Assembly: GCA_964498785.1 (NCBI GenBank)
Contig: CAZCJL010000005.1
Location: forward strand, 1 to 64,000
Reading direction: 5' to 3'
Length of the DNA stretch: 64,000 bases
Origin: Mariaggregatimicrobium sp964498785
Lineage (GTDB): Bacteria > Zhuqueibacterota > Zhuqueibacteria > Thermofontimicrobiales > Thiofontviventaceae
Shown here: one piece after another, positions 25,658-34,075 of the stretch
Layout: the number at the start of each line of letters is the position of its first letter
How positions within the stretch are numbered: the stretch's first letter is position 1
Notes under the pieces: model-generated
Database searches by the model: none
Seen by the model: only the letters and a program-made list of their open reading frames with translations
What the model was told of the DNA's origin: nothing
Made by a program: the position numbers and the translations under genes

Positions 25658-28600
25658 TTATTGATACAGCCACACTTGCAGTAAAGAAAGTAATTTATCA
25701 ATATCCACAGGTTTTGTCATATAGTCATTGGCTCCAGCGTCAATGCAATTATTTCGATCGTTTTTCATCGCTTTTGCTGTTAAGGCGATAATAGGGATTT
25801 TATCGAATTCGTGTTTTTGGCGGATCTGTACCATTGTTTCATAGCCATCCATTTCCGGCATCATAATATCCATTAAAATTATATCAATGTCCGGATTATT
25901 CGCCAGTTGCTTCAATCCTTCTCTGCCATTTTTCCCGATAACAATTTTCATTTTGTGCTGTTCCAAAACGCTCGACAGAGCGAATACATTTCGCATGTCA
26001 TCATCAACAATGAGTATTTTTTTATCAGTTAAGACAGCCGCGCGATCGTGGACACGGCGAATCATTTTTTTCTTATGTTCCGGTAAATTGGCTTCAATAC
26101 GATGCAAAAACAGAGATGTTTCGTCAAGCAACCGCTCCTGTGATTTTACGCCTTTAATAACAATGCTTTCTGCATATTTCCTTAACTTGTCCTGTTCATT
26201 ACCTGACAATTCCTGTCCAGTATAAATAATTACAGGCACATTAGAAATTGCAGCATCTTTCCGGATATTTTCTAACAGGTTAAAACCGGACATGTCATCC
26301 AAAAAAAGATCCAGAATCATACAGTCAAAATCGTTGTTTTTCAGAAGCCGGATCGCGTCGGCGCCTGAACGAACGACCAGCGTTTTAACATCATCGTTTC
26401 CAACTAAATCTAAAATAACGTCTCGCTGGGATTTATCATTTTCTGCGACTAATAATTTTTTCACTTTTTTTGAAATGATTGCTTCAATTTTATTGAACGC
26501 TTCTTCCAATTGTATCATTGTCACGGGTTTGGATAAAAATCCAATCGCTCCCATTTTTCGCGCTTGAATAGAGTTTTCTGAAGCAGATATAAAATGCACC
26601 GGAATATGCCGGGTATCCGGATGAGTTTTCAATTTCTCCATAACAGTCCAGCCATCAATGCCCGGAAGCCCGATATCCAGAATAACAGCATTCGGTTTGT
26701 ACATGTGTGCCAAATCAATGCCAGACTCGCCGTTAATGGCGCACAGTCCTTTGAATTTCTTTTCTCTGGTAAGGCTAAGCAAGATATTTGCAAATTTTAA
26801 ATCATCCTCAATAATCAAGATTGATCGATCCGAAGACGTTAGTTGATCTCTGTCATCTTTTAATATATTTTTAGAGGTATGTGCCGGATTTGGAATTACG
26901 GACTCGTCTGCGCTCTGATATTTTTGTGATGCATTGAATTTTTGTATTGGTTGCCGGTCAGTGAAAGAATCGTTAATAGTCTGTCCGGTTTTCGGCTTTT
27001 TTAATGGGTAATAATCAATTGGCACATATAGCGTAAAAGCGCTGCCATGTCCTTTCTCGCTTTGAACCTGAATTTCTCCGCCCAGTAGTTTAGACAGCTC
27101 TCTCGAAATAGAAAGTCCCAGTCCGGTACCATGAAATTTTTTATTGCTTTTTCCATCCACCTGTTGAAAAGCTTCAAAAATCACTTTCTGGTCTTCCGGC
27201 GCCAGTCCGATTCCAGTATCGATCACAGAGAACGCAATGCAGTTATCGCTATCCAGTCGGGACATGGCCAAAATAGTGTTGGTTTGGGGCCGGAGGATGC
27301 GTAGTTTCACTTCTCCGGCTTGTGTAAATTTAAATGCATTGGATAATAAATTTTTTAGAATCTGTTCAATTCGCTGGCGATCTGTACTGATGGTTGAGGG
27401 AATGCCGTCTTCGACTTCAATGGTAAATGCAATTGATTTTTCATTGGCCAAATGGAGAAAAGATTGTTGTAAATTGGTTGCAAGTGAATTAATATCCACA
27501 TCTTCGATGATGATGTCCAGCTTACCGGCTTCTACTTTGGATAAATCCAATATATCATTAATTAAATGGAGTAAGTCTTTCCCGGACGAATGAATGGTTT
27601 TTGCAAACTGCACCTGTTGGTCAGTCAGATTATGATCTTTGTTTTCGAAAAGCAGGTTTGAAAGAATCAGCAAACTGTTTAGTGGGGTGCGAAGTTCATG
27701 GGATATATTTGCGAGGAACTCGGATTTATATTTGCTGGTTAATTCCAAATCTTTTGCCTTGATTTCAATTTCCTGACGGGCTTGTTCCAGATCAATGTTT
27801 TTGTGCTTTATTTCATCGCGCTGTTTTTCCAGAGCTTTGGTCTGAGTTTCCAACTCGTCATTTTTCTGGCGTAATTCTTCCCGTTGCTTCTCTAATGTAA
27901 GTTTAGATTCTGTGAGGGCCGCTGCATGTTCTTCCAATTCCTGATTTTTTTGTCGCAACGTTTCCTGCTGATGTTGGAGTTCTATTGCCTGGGATTGGGT
28001 CTTTTTTAATAATTCTGTGATCTGAATACGGGATCGGGTTGAATTAATACTGATTGCAATATTTTCCGCGGCCTGGTCTAAAAATATTTGCTGAATCTCG
28101 GTAAATTCAGAAAACGAGGCCAATTCAATAACGCCACTAATTGTGTTGTCGTACATAAATGGAACAACAATAAGATTGCAAGGCGCTCGCTGACCTAATC
28201 CGGACTGAATGAGGATATAATCGTCGGGCACATTTTTAATTAATATACGGTGCTCTTCCAGCGCACATTGACCAACAATTCCTTCTCCGAATTGAAATTC
28301 ATTGGGAACGGTTTTTCGCGTGGAATAAGCATAGCTGCTCACCATTTTGAGTGCATTGTGTTCATTTACCAGATAAATTGCGCCGAGTTGAGCATTAATA
28401 TATGGGGTGATAAATTGGATGATATTTTGAGAAAGTGAAACTAAATCCTGTTCACTTCTCAATCTATCGTTCAATTCACTGACGCCGGTTTTTAACCAAT
28501 TCTCTGTTTCAATGTTTCGCTTTGATTTTTTTATTTTCGCCATCATCGAATTGAAGGCATTACCAAGTATGCCAATTTCATCATTGCTTTCAACTGTCAC

Positions 28601-29287
28601 TGCTGCATTGTCATCGCCATTGGCAAATTTACGAGAAACATCCACAATTTCTTTTAATGGCATGGTAAAAGAGCGGGCTAAAACGAGCGAAAGACCACCC
28701 AAAATAATGATGCAAAATAAAATGATGGATTTTATCAGGCGTTGGGATTTCTGAAAATTTTTCCTTGCTGACGCCAGAGCTACCGTAATTTCTCCTCTGT
28801 CGTTTTGCTTGGCTTTGTGCAGTTGATTTTTAAGTGCAGTAAATTTTGTAGTTAGCGATTTTTGTGCTTCTGCCAGGTCTTCTTTTTTTTTACCGCTGAT
28901 AAATTGCAGCGCAGTGCCATGCGCTAATGAAAAATAATTCTCGAAGTTGGTTTTTAAAATATATGACTCATTTTCGCTAATGATTGAATTTTGGGCCGCT
29001 TCATTTAATTGATCAACAAAATATCGATTCAACGCTCGCGTCTCTGCAAGTTGTTTCTCACTGGACGCGGATATTGCATCCTGAATGTATCTATGTATTG
29101 TATTCAGAGCCAGCTCCAGATTCCAATTCAATTCCAGTGAAGGGTAATATCCGGATTCAATTTGGCTGAGAAACCGGTCGTTTCGATCATTTAAAATTTT
29201 ATTTGCAAAAAGAAGAACCAAAAATATTAAAAGTGCAAGACAGGGCAGAAGTAGAATCTTGTATTTTATTTTAAGATTTTTTAACAT
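25658..29287 (-). CDS. Large hybrid sensor kinase: TM-HAMP-GAF-HisKA-HATPase-3xREC
   Basis: 1209 residues. Membrane helices at about 9-28 and 188-206 enclose a helical periplasmic sensor. HAMP follows (about 205-258), then a GAF domain (about 280-415), a long coiled coil rich in E, L, Q and K (about 420-520), HisKA with His in SHELRTPLNSL, HATPase (QILKNLLSNAFKF, GTGLGLSISRELSKLLGG) and three receivers (phospho-acceptor Asp in AVILDIGLPGIDG, CMILDLFLDDMSG and IILMDIMMPEMDG). The layout resembles the hybrid kinases that control biofilm or motility switching. With three receivers and the adjacent REC proteins it can run a branched phosphorelay. The neighbouring pilus operon is a possible target. 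Confidence 0.93.
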   Translation of the reverse strand: MLKNLKIKYKILLLPCLALLIFLVLLFANKILNDRNDRFLSQIESGYYPSLELNWNLELALNTIHRYIQDAISASSEKQLAETRALNRYFVDQLNEAAQNSIISENESYILKTNFENYFSLAHGTALQFISGKKKEDLAEAQKSLTTKFTALKNQLHKAKQNDRGEITVALASARKNFQKSQRLIKSIILFCIIILGGLSLVLARSFTMPLKEIVDVSRKFANGDDNAAVTVESNDEIGILGNAFNSMMAKIKKSKRNIETENWLKTGVSELNDRLRSEQDLVSLSQNIIQFITPYINAQLGAIYLVNEHNALKMVSSYAYSTRKTVPNEFQFGEGIVGQCALEEHRILIKNVPDDYILIQSGLGQRAPCNLIVVPFMYDNTISGVIELASFSEFTEIQQIFLDQAAENIAISINSTRSRIQITELLKKTQSQAIELQHQQETLRQKNQELEEHAAALTESKLTLEKQREELRQKNDELETQTKALEKQRDEIKHKNIDLEQARQEIEIKAKDLELTSKYKSEFLANISHELRTPLNSLLILSNLLFENKDHNLTDQQVQFAKTIHSSGKDLLHLINDILDLSKVEAGKLDIIIEDVDINSLATNLQQSFLHLANEKSIAFTIEVEDGIPSTISTDRQRIEQILKNLLSNAFKFTQAGEVKLRILRPQTNTILAMSRLDSDNCIAFSVIDTGIGLAPEDQKVIFEAFQQVDGKSNKKFHGTGLGLSISRELSKLLGGEIQVQSEKGHGSAFTLYVPIDYYPLKKPKTGQTINDSFTDRQPIQKFNASQKYQSADESVIPNPAHTSKNILKDDRDQLTSSDRSILIIEDDLKFANILLSLTREKKFKGLCAINGESGIDLAHMYKPNAVILDIGLPGIDGWTVMEKLKTHPDTRHIPVHFISASENSIQARKMGAIGFLSKPVTMIQLEEAFNKIEAIISKKVKKLLVAENDKSQRDVILDLVGNDDVKTLVVRSGADAIRLLKNNDFDCMILDLFLDDMSGFNLLENIRKDAAISNVPVIIYTGQELSGNEQDKLRKYAESIVIKGVKSQERLLDETSLFLHRIEANLPEHKKKMIRRVHDRAAVLTDKKILIVDDDMRNVFALSSVLEQHKMKIVIGKNGREGLKQLANNPDIDIILMDIMMPEMDGYETMVQIRQKHEFDKIPIIALTAKAMKNDRNNCIDAGANDYMTKPVDIDKLLSLLQVWLYQ

Positions 29288-29889
29288 GTCTGATGTATTG
29301 TCATACTGTAATCGAATTAATTAAATTTAATTATCTCATAATGTTATCGTTAATTTTTAAAAATTCTTTAGGATAACATTTAATATTTCCAGCCGGGACG
29401 GATGTTGCCAAACATTTGATCCGGATGCGTTTGGATTTCATCCCGCAACGGCGTTGTTTTACCCAAAGCCGTTATTTCTGTCTTGTTGAGATGCTGGAGT
29501 TATATAGAACGCGGATCAAACGGATGTAACCGATAATGACGGATTTTCAAAATCAGTTTGAATCCGTTCAATCAGTGTGCTATGTTCAGAGAAATTTATA
29601 AAGATAATAGCACACGGATGACAAAGATGATACGAGTATTCGCGGATAAAAAATCCGTGCAAATCTGTTCGATCCGTAAAATCTGTGTTCTATATTTTAA
29701 AAAAAGCGTGTTTATCAGTGTTAATCCATGGCTAAAATTGTATTGGATTATTCTGTTATGGGAGATGGCTGATTACATCGGAACTATCGGGACAGGGAAT
29801 CGTTTATCAAACAGAGTCGGACAGGTATAGTTAGCGAGTGCATATCTTTCACAGAGTAAATTCATTCACACGAACCACGGTGCCATTAT
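29288..29889. other. Intergenic region rich in ATCCGT repeats
   Basis: 602 bp with no supported gene. A 90-codon open frame at 29558-29830 runs through repeat text and is not convincing. Two related units, about 29511-29583 and 29609-29694, each end in a stretch like ATCCGT..AATC.GTGT.CTAT and have complementary ACGGAT earlier, so each can fold back. This is dispersed repeat DNA of the sort seen in many FCB-type genomes, by my recollection. Confidence 0.6.
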
Positions 29890-30624
29890 ATGGAAAAGTT
29901 TTTTACAAACATGGGACGCAAATTAGGAACGTCCGTTAGCAAAGGGAAATGGTTTTACAAATCATTATTCGGCTCTGAGGAAGAATCTATGCGGGCTGAA
30001 TATGTTGTGGGAAAGCAACTGGCGCAGAATGTAACTCAGGAGATGAAAGTAATAACTGAACCCGTAGTGCAACAAATTGTGAATGACATTGGTGAGCAAC
30101 TGCGGAAACGAGTCCATAACAAGCAGCGAACATTTCAATTTCATATCGCGGCGAGTTCGGATATTAACGCATTTGCACTGCCCGGCGGATTTATGTACAT
30201 CACGCAGGGGCTTTACGAGCAGATCGCGAACCAGCACGATGAGATTGCATTCGTGCTCGCGCACGAAATGATGCACGTCGTCCTTAAGCATCCCATGAAC
30301 CGGATACTGGCGAATTATTCGGTACAGATGATTTCCAATATTGTGATAAAAGGCGGAGCAATGGGCATGCTTGCGCGACAGATTGTGGGAAACCTGTTGA
30401 ATAACTGTTATTCCCGAGAGAATGAACTCGAAGCGGATAACTACGCCGTCCGCCTGATGTACGCGGCTGACTTCGATCCACATTCAGCCAAAACACTCCT
30501 TGCCAGGCTAAAACAAACATCGCCCGAAGACCTGCCTGTGTACAACTACTTCCTGTCCCACCCGGCAATTGACGAGCGGATTACTGCAATTCAACAGTTG
30601 ATTAAAGAAAAGAAGATGGGGTGA
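29890..30624 (+). CDS. M48 family zinc metalloprotease
   Basis: 244 residues. The zinc-binding helix HEMMH is at 125-129 (FVLAHEMMHVVL) and the third ligand lies in ENELEADNYAVRLM near residue 184. A typical M48/BepA-type upstream strand (NAFALPGGFMYITQGLYE) precedes it. No signal peptide or lipobox is visible and the N-terminus is basic (MEKFFTNMGRKLG), so the enzyme may be cytoplasmic or peripherally bound, unlike periplasmic BepA. It lies alone on the plus strand and is followed by a hairpin terminator. The substrate is unknown. Confidence 0.9.
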   Translation: MEKFFTNMGRKLGTSVSKGKWFYKSLFGSEEESMRAEYVVGKQLAQNVTQEMKVITEPVVQQIVNDIGEQLRKRVHNKQRTFQFHIAASSDINAFALPGGFMYITQGLYEQIANQHDEIAFVLAHEMMHVVLKHPMNRILANYSVQMISNIVIKGGAMGMLARQIVGNLLNNCYSRENELEADNYAVRLMYAADFDPHSAKTLLARLKQTSPEDLPVYNYFLSHPAIDERITAIQQLIKEKKMG

Positions 30625-30629
30625 TTTGG

Positions 30630-30666
30630 AGCGATCCTATCGCTTGAAGCAATAAGATCGCTTTTG
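30630..30666. terminator. Hairpin terminator after the M48 gene
   Basis: AGCGATC (30630-30636) pairs with GATCGCT (30656-30662), with additional inner pairing (TAT/ATA), and is followed by TTTTGT. It lies between convergent genes and may also serve the gene that ends at 30680. Confidence 0.7.
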
Positions 30667-30679
30667 TAAAACTGTTGAG

Positions 30680-31495
30680 TTATTCCGGATTCACCCGAAA
30701 AACAACAACCATTCGGTCGCGTTTTCTGATCCCGTAAATCACGCCCTCGTCTGTCCGGTCCCAGGCGATTCCCTGTCCGAAAATTGTTATCGGAATTGTG
30801 GCGACAAGTTCAAGGATCGATCCGCTCTCCGGAAGGTGCATGGCGTACAGTTCCGATCTGTCGTGGCCGGTGCAATATAACAAGCCGTCTGGTCCCCAGG
30901 AACCGCCGGAATTGCTCATGGGGCTGAATCGCTGAACAGCCGAATCCGGGAAGACCCATCCCGCGAGTTTTTGCCACTGGTCATTAAACTTGATCAGCGT
31001 GGTCCATTCAGAACCTTTGCCTGTGACAACTTTCCATTTATCATAATGTGCAAATGCCGCCCACCAGAAACCGTCGTGGCGGTCGACCCAGGTGCATGAC
31101 CCCCAGTCGATTCCGAAACTGTGCGAGCCGATGTGTTCGAGTGTGGCCGCGTCCCAAATTTCCACGGAACTTGTCATGGGAATATTGGGATAATTTGAGT
31201 GCGAGCAATACAATTTACCATCGATAATGACGCCGCTGTCCAGATGGATGATGCGCCCGTTTTCCTCTCCCTGCCAGGATGCGACCCGTTTGCCGCTGTC
31301 TTTTTCATATTTCCCGATGTGTTGGGTTCCGACCACGTAAATGTGTTCAGCATCCACAGCAATACCCTGGCGGGCTTCCGGCGCTTCAAACCGTCGCAGT
31401 TCTTTGAATGTTTTCTGTTGGCTTTGAGCGCTATTTATTGCAATTAGCGTTACAAATGAAATAAATAATATTTTATATAAAGAATGATTATGCAT
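30680..31495 (-). CDS. Secreted beta-propeller-like protein of unknown function
   Basis: 271 residues with a signal peptide (about 1-26, ISFVTLIAINSAQSQ) and AGGTGA before the ATG. The mature part has repeated beta-strand text with Gly/Trp/Asp-rich turns (QGIAVDAEHIYVVGTQHIGKYE, SVEIWDAATLEHIGSHSF, WVDRHDGFWWAAFAHYDKWK, NSGGSWGPDGLLYCTGHD, QGIAWDRTDEGVIYGIRKRDRMVV) as in YncE-like or quinoprotein-like propellers. No catalytic residues can be named. It probably lies in the periplasm or on the surface, near the metabolite-scavenging genes to its right. Confidence 0.7.
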   Translation of the reverse strand: MHNHSLYKILFISFVTLIAINSAQSQQKTFKELRRFEAPEARQGIAVDAEHIYVVGTQHIGKYEKDSGKRVASWQGEENGRIIHLDSGVIIDGKLYCSHSNYPNIPMTSSVEIWDAATLEHIGSHSFGIDWGSCTWVDRHDGFWWAAFAHYDKWKVVTGKGSEWTTLIKFNDQWQKLAGWVFPDSAVQRFSPMSNSGGSWGPDGLLYCTGHDRSELYAMHLPESGSILELVATIPITIFGQGIAWDRTDEGVIYGIRKRDRMVVVFRVNPE

Positions 31496-31806
31496 AGATG
31501 TTCACCTATGAATTAATGTTATTCATAAAATTCTGCTTAAAAATCTAAAATGAATATTAAGAAATTCCAAAAATCAAGCATCAAATTACATAAGCGCCGG
31601 AGGACGCATCCGCCTTTGGCGTGAGAAATCTTAAAAAATCCATAATCAAATTCGAAACAAAATTGAAATCAATTTTCACTTTTTGAGTTTCTGATAATCT
31701 TTAACTGCCTTGAAATTGATAAATTGAAATTTGTAATTTATTTGTGATTTATTAGTTGCTTTTTATTTTTTTTGGAATTTACTGACTTTCAATTAAAAAA
31801 TTCAGG
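31496..31806. other. AT-rich intergenic region
   Basis: 311 bp without a gene. It holds a short GC-rich hairpin-like stretch (GCGCCGGAGGACGCATCCGC, about 31590-31610) and then AAATTGAAAT/TGTAATTTATTTGTGATTT text that looks like degenerate dispersed repeat DNA. No promoter or terminator stands out. Confidence 0.5.
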
Positions 31807-32649
31807 TTATTTTTGATATTTTGGAACGAGTGGCTCAACACCACAACAATTCATAAATGTGCCAACATCATTAATAAGTGGGAAATCCACCCCTGCATCA
31901 AATAATTTTTGCAGTTTTTCCCTGGAATCAACACCGTAATAATTGATTTTGATCTGATGCTGTTTCAGTTGCGGGATGATTGTCGAAAGTACTGAATCGG
32001 CCCGGGTTGTCAACTGGATAAAATCAGCGTTCATGGCAATGGTATTATTCACATATTCAGCAGTACTTCCGGCGCGGTCCATATTGCAGATGCGCAGGCG
32101 ATTATCGATTTCTTTCGCTGCCAGAGCGACATCTTCCTTACATGCCAGCACAGACTGGTGCAATTTGTTATTGTTGACGATGGTCTCCACAATTTGGGAA
32201 ACATCAATCGAATCTGCCTTCACATGTATATTGAGCCAGATATTCACCGGCATAATTTTTAGCGCTTCTATAAACGTTGGAATTTTTTCTCTGCTGAATG
32301 TATCATGTTTCCAACTGCCAGCGTCCAGTTTTTTAATTTCATCAAGTGTCTGGTCTGCTACTTTTCCGGTTCCGTTTGTGGTTTTATTAAGAGATGAATT
32401 ATGAATTACCACCAGCTCGCCATCTTTTGTCTGGCGAATATCAAACTCAATCATGTGCGCGCCCAGGCGAATGGCTTCTTTAAAAGCAGCCATTGTATTT
32501 TCGGGGTGCGTGGCGCTGGCGTCGCGATGGGCGCAAATGCCTCGTTCCGGCATGTTAATTGTCGATTGATTTCCGCAGGATGCAAAAATTATTGTTGCAC
32601 AAATAGCTATATTAAAAAACGATAGTGAAGTTTTCATTGAATTATTCAT
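31807..32649 (-). CDS. Glycerophosphodiester phosphodiesterase, lipoprotein
   Basis: 280 residues. The signal has a lipobox (IIFASCGN), so it is a lipoprotein. The GDPD barrel begins AHRDASATHPENTMAAFKEAIRLGAHMIEFDIRQTKDGELVVIHN, with the catalytic His-Arg, metal-binding Glu/Asp and second His of the family; the usual HRG is HRD here. The enzyme hydrolyses glycerophosphodiesters to glycerol-3-phosphate and an alcohol. The ATG overlaps the stop of the upstream GlpT-like gene by 8 bases, so uptake and hydrolysis are translationally coupled, as in glpT-glpQ operons. The barrel C-terminus (GVDFPLINDVGTF) is intact. Confidence 0.93.
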   Translation of the reverse strand: MNNSMKTSLSFFNIAICATIIFASCGNQSTINMPERGICAHRDASATHPENTMAAFKEAIRLGAHMIEFDIRQTKDGELVVIHNSSLNKTTNGTGKVADQTLDEIKKLDAGSWKHDTFSREKIPTFIEALKIMPVNIWLNIHVKADSIDVSQIVETIVNNNKLHQSVLACKEDVALAAKEIDNRLRICNMDRAGSTAEYVNNTIAMNADFIQLTTRADSVLSTIIPQLKQHQIKINYYGVDSREKLQKLFDAGVDFPLINDVGTFMNCCGVEPLVPKYQK

Positions 32650-33985
32650 TTGGTTTAATATTCCACACTGTACAAGCTAATAAAATGGACAGAATTGAAG
32701 CTCCGATCCAAAACATAAAGACAGTGTCAAAATTATAGGTTGTTTGTTCTCCGACAACGTGCTTCCCGCTTTCGATAAAATAGCCGCTGATCCAGTCCTG
32801 AGAAGCAGCGCCCAAATAGCTAAACAAGCCAATCACTCCTTTAACTGCTCCGGCGGCACGTTTGGGCATAATATCCACTGCGATCAGTCCGGCCAGGAAT
32901 ACGATGAGACCACCAATGGCGAACTCAAAACAGCCAATCGCGATCATATCCAGCCAATGATAGCTAGGCGGGATGCGATATATCATAATTAATGAACCGG
33001 TTAACAGCAAGCCATACAACAGCGTGGGGACATTTCTTCGGGAATTAAAATATTTATCAGACATAAACCCGGAGAACGCTGCGCCGGCCAGTCCAACCAC
33101 CGTATTGGCGCCAATAAGGACACCGGCTTCGACAATTGAGTATCCTTTTACTTCTTGTAAATATAACGGTCCCCAGCTATGTATCGCATATCTCGTAACG
33201 TACATCAGCGCGCTGCTTAATCCTAAAATCCAGACGACCGGATTTTTTAGCACCAGTAATTGCAATTCCCCGACTTGACCGGATGTGGGCTTGCCGGCAG
33301 AGTAATCTTTGTTGTAATCAGACACATTGGGCAGACCATAAGTCTGCGGTCTGTCCGCAAGTGTAAAATACAAAATTGTCGCGATAATAACACATACAAT
33401 TCCGGGACCGATAAAACCCATTCGCCAGCCGAAAACGCTAATTAGCATTGAAGTCCCGATAAAGGTGAGTCCTTCGCCGATATTGTGCGCCCCCGCCCAA
33501 ATACCATAACGGGTTCCGCGTTCCTTGTTGCTGAACCACTGACAGATAGACACGACACTCGGCGCAGAACCAATAGATTGGAACCAGCCGTTTAATGCCC
33601 ACAAAATCGTGAATGCATAAAAATAATGGGTTAATCCAAATGCGAGATTCACAATCGCCGAGCCCATCAAGGCGATGGACATGAATCGTTGAATGTTGGC
33701 ATGGTCTGCCAAAAGACCATTGACAAATTTACCGATCGCATAAACGTATAATAATGCTGCACCAATTATACCCAGTTGCTGTGCGTCGAGAATGCCCAGA
33801 TCCAACATTGGTTTTTTAGCAACTGACAGACTGAGCCGGCATGTATAAAAAAAACCATAGCCAAATACGAGTGAAATAAAAACACTCCAGCGTTTGCGTT
33901 CGTAGATATTCCGAATTTTTTCCTGATCTTTTAATAACGGTTGATCCTGTCCGGTCTTAAAAAAGTTGATCAACTTCTTTAACAT
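32642..33985 (-). CDS. Organophosphate:phosphate antiporter family MFS transporter (GlpT-like)
   Basis: 447 residues and about twelve membrane helices. The N-terminal part has the family's RKRWSVFISLVFGYGFFYTCRLSLSVAKKP segment and an RGTRYGIWAGAHNIGEG loop, close to GlpT/UhpT; the central loop is short and charged. GlpT-type carriers exchange glycerol-3-phosphate for inorganic phosphate. GGAG lies 8 bases before the ATG. The coupled GDPD gene downstream makes glycerol-3-phosphate or a glycerophosphodiester the likely substrate, but hexose-phosphate or phosphoglycerate uptake cannot be excluded. Confidence 0.88.
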   Translation of the reverse strand: MLKKLINFFKTGQDQPLLKDQEKIRNIYERKRWSVFISLVFGYGFFYTCRLSLSVAKKPMLDLGILDAQQLGIIGAALLYVYAIGKFVNGLLADHANIQRFMSIALMGSAIVNLAFGLTHYFYAFTILWALNGWFQSIGSAPSVVSICQWFSNKERGTRYGIWAGAHNIGEGLTFIGTSMLISVFGWRMGFIGPGIVCVIIATILYFTLADRPQTYGLPNVSDYNKDYSAGKPTSGQVGELQLLVLKNPVVWILGLSSALMYVTRYAIHSWGPLYLQEVKGYSIVEAGVLIGANTVVGLAGAAFSGFMSDKYFNSRRNVPTLLYGLLLTGSLIMIYRIPPSYHWLDMIAIGCFEFAIGGLIVFLAGLIAVDIMPKRAAGAVKGVIGLFSYLGAASQDWISGYFIESGKHVVGEQTTYNFDTVFMFWIGASILSILLACTVWNIKPNE

Positions 33986-34017
33986 GCCATCTCCTTTTTA
34001 ACTGGTCGGATAATAGT

Positions 34018-34056
34018 AAAGGGATCAGGATTTCAAAAATATTTCCTGATCCCTTT
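34018..34056 (-). terminator. Strong hairpin terminator after the TonB receptor gene
   Basis: A 13-bp perfect stem, AAAGGGATCAGGA (34018-34030) with TCCTGATCCCTTT (34044-34056), and a 13-nt loop. On the minus strand it ends in CCCTTTACTATT. It lies between the receptor stop (34076) and the transporter start (33985), so the two are separate transcription units or partly uncoupled. Confidence 0.8.
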
Positions 34057-34075
34057 TATTTTCAGTTACGGCCGA

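Noticed and set aside
29558..29830. 90-codon open frame as a gene
   Set aside because: It runs through two foldback ATCCGT repeats, has no clear ribosome site and no family resemblance.
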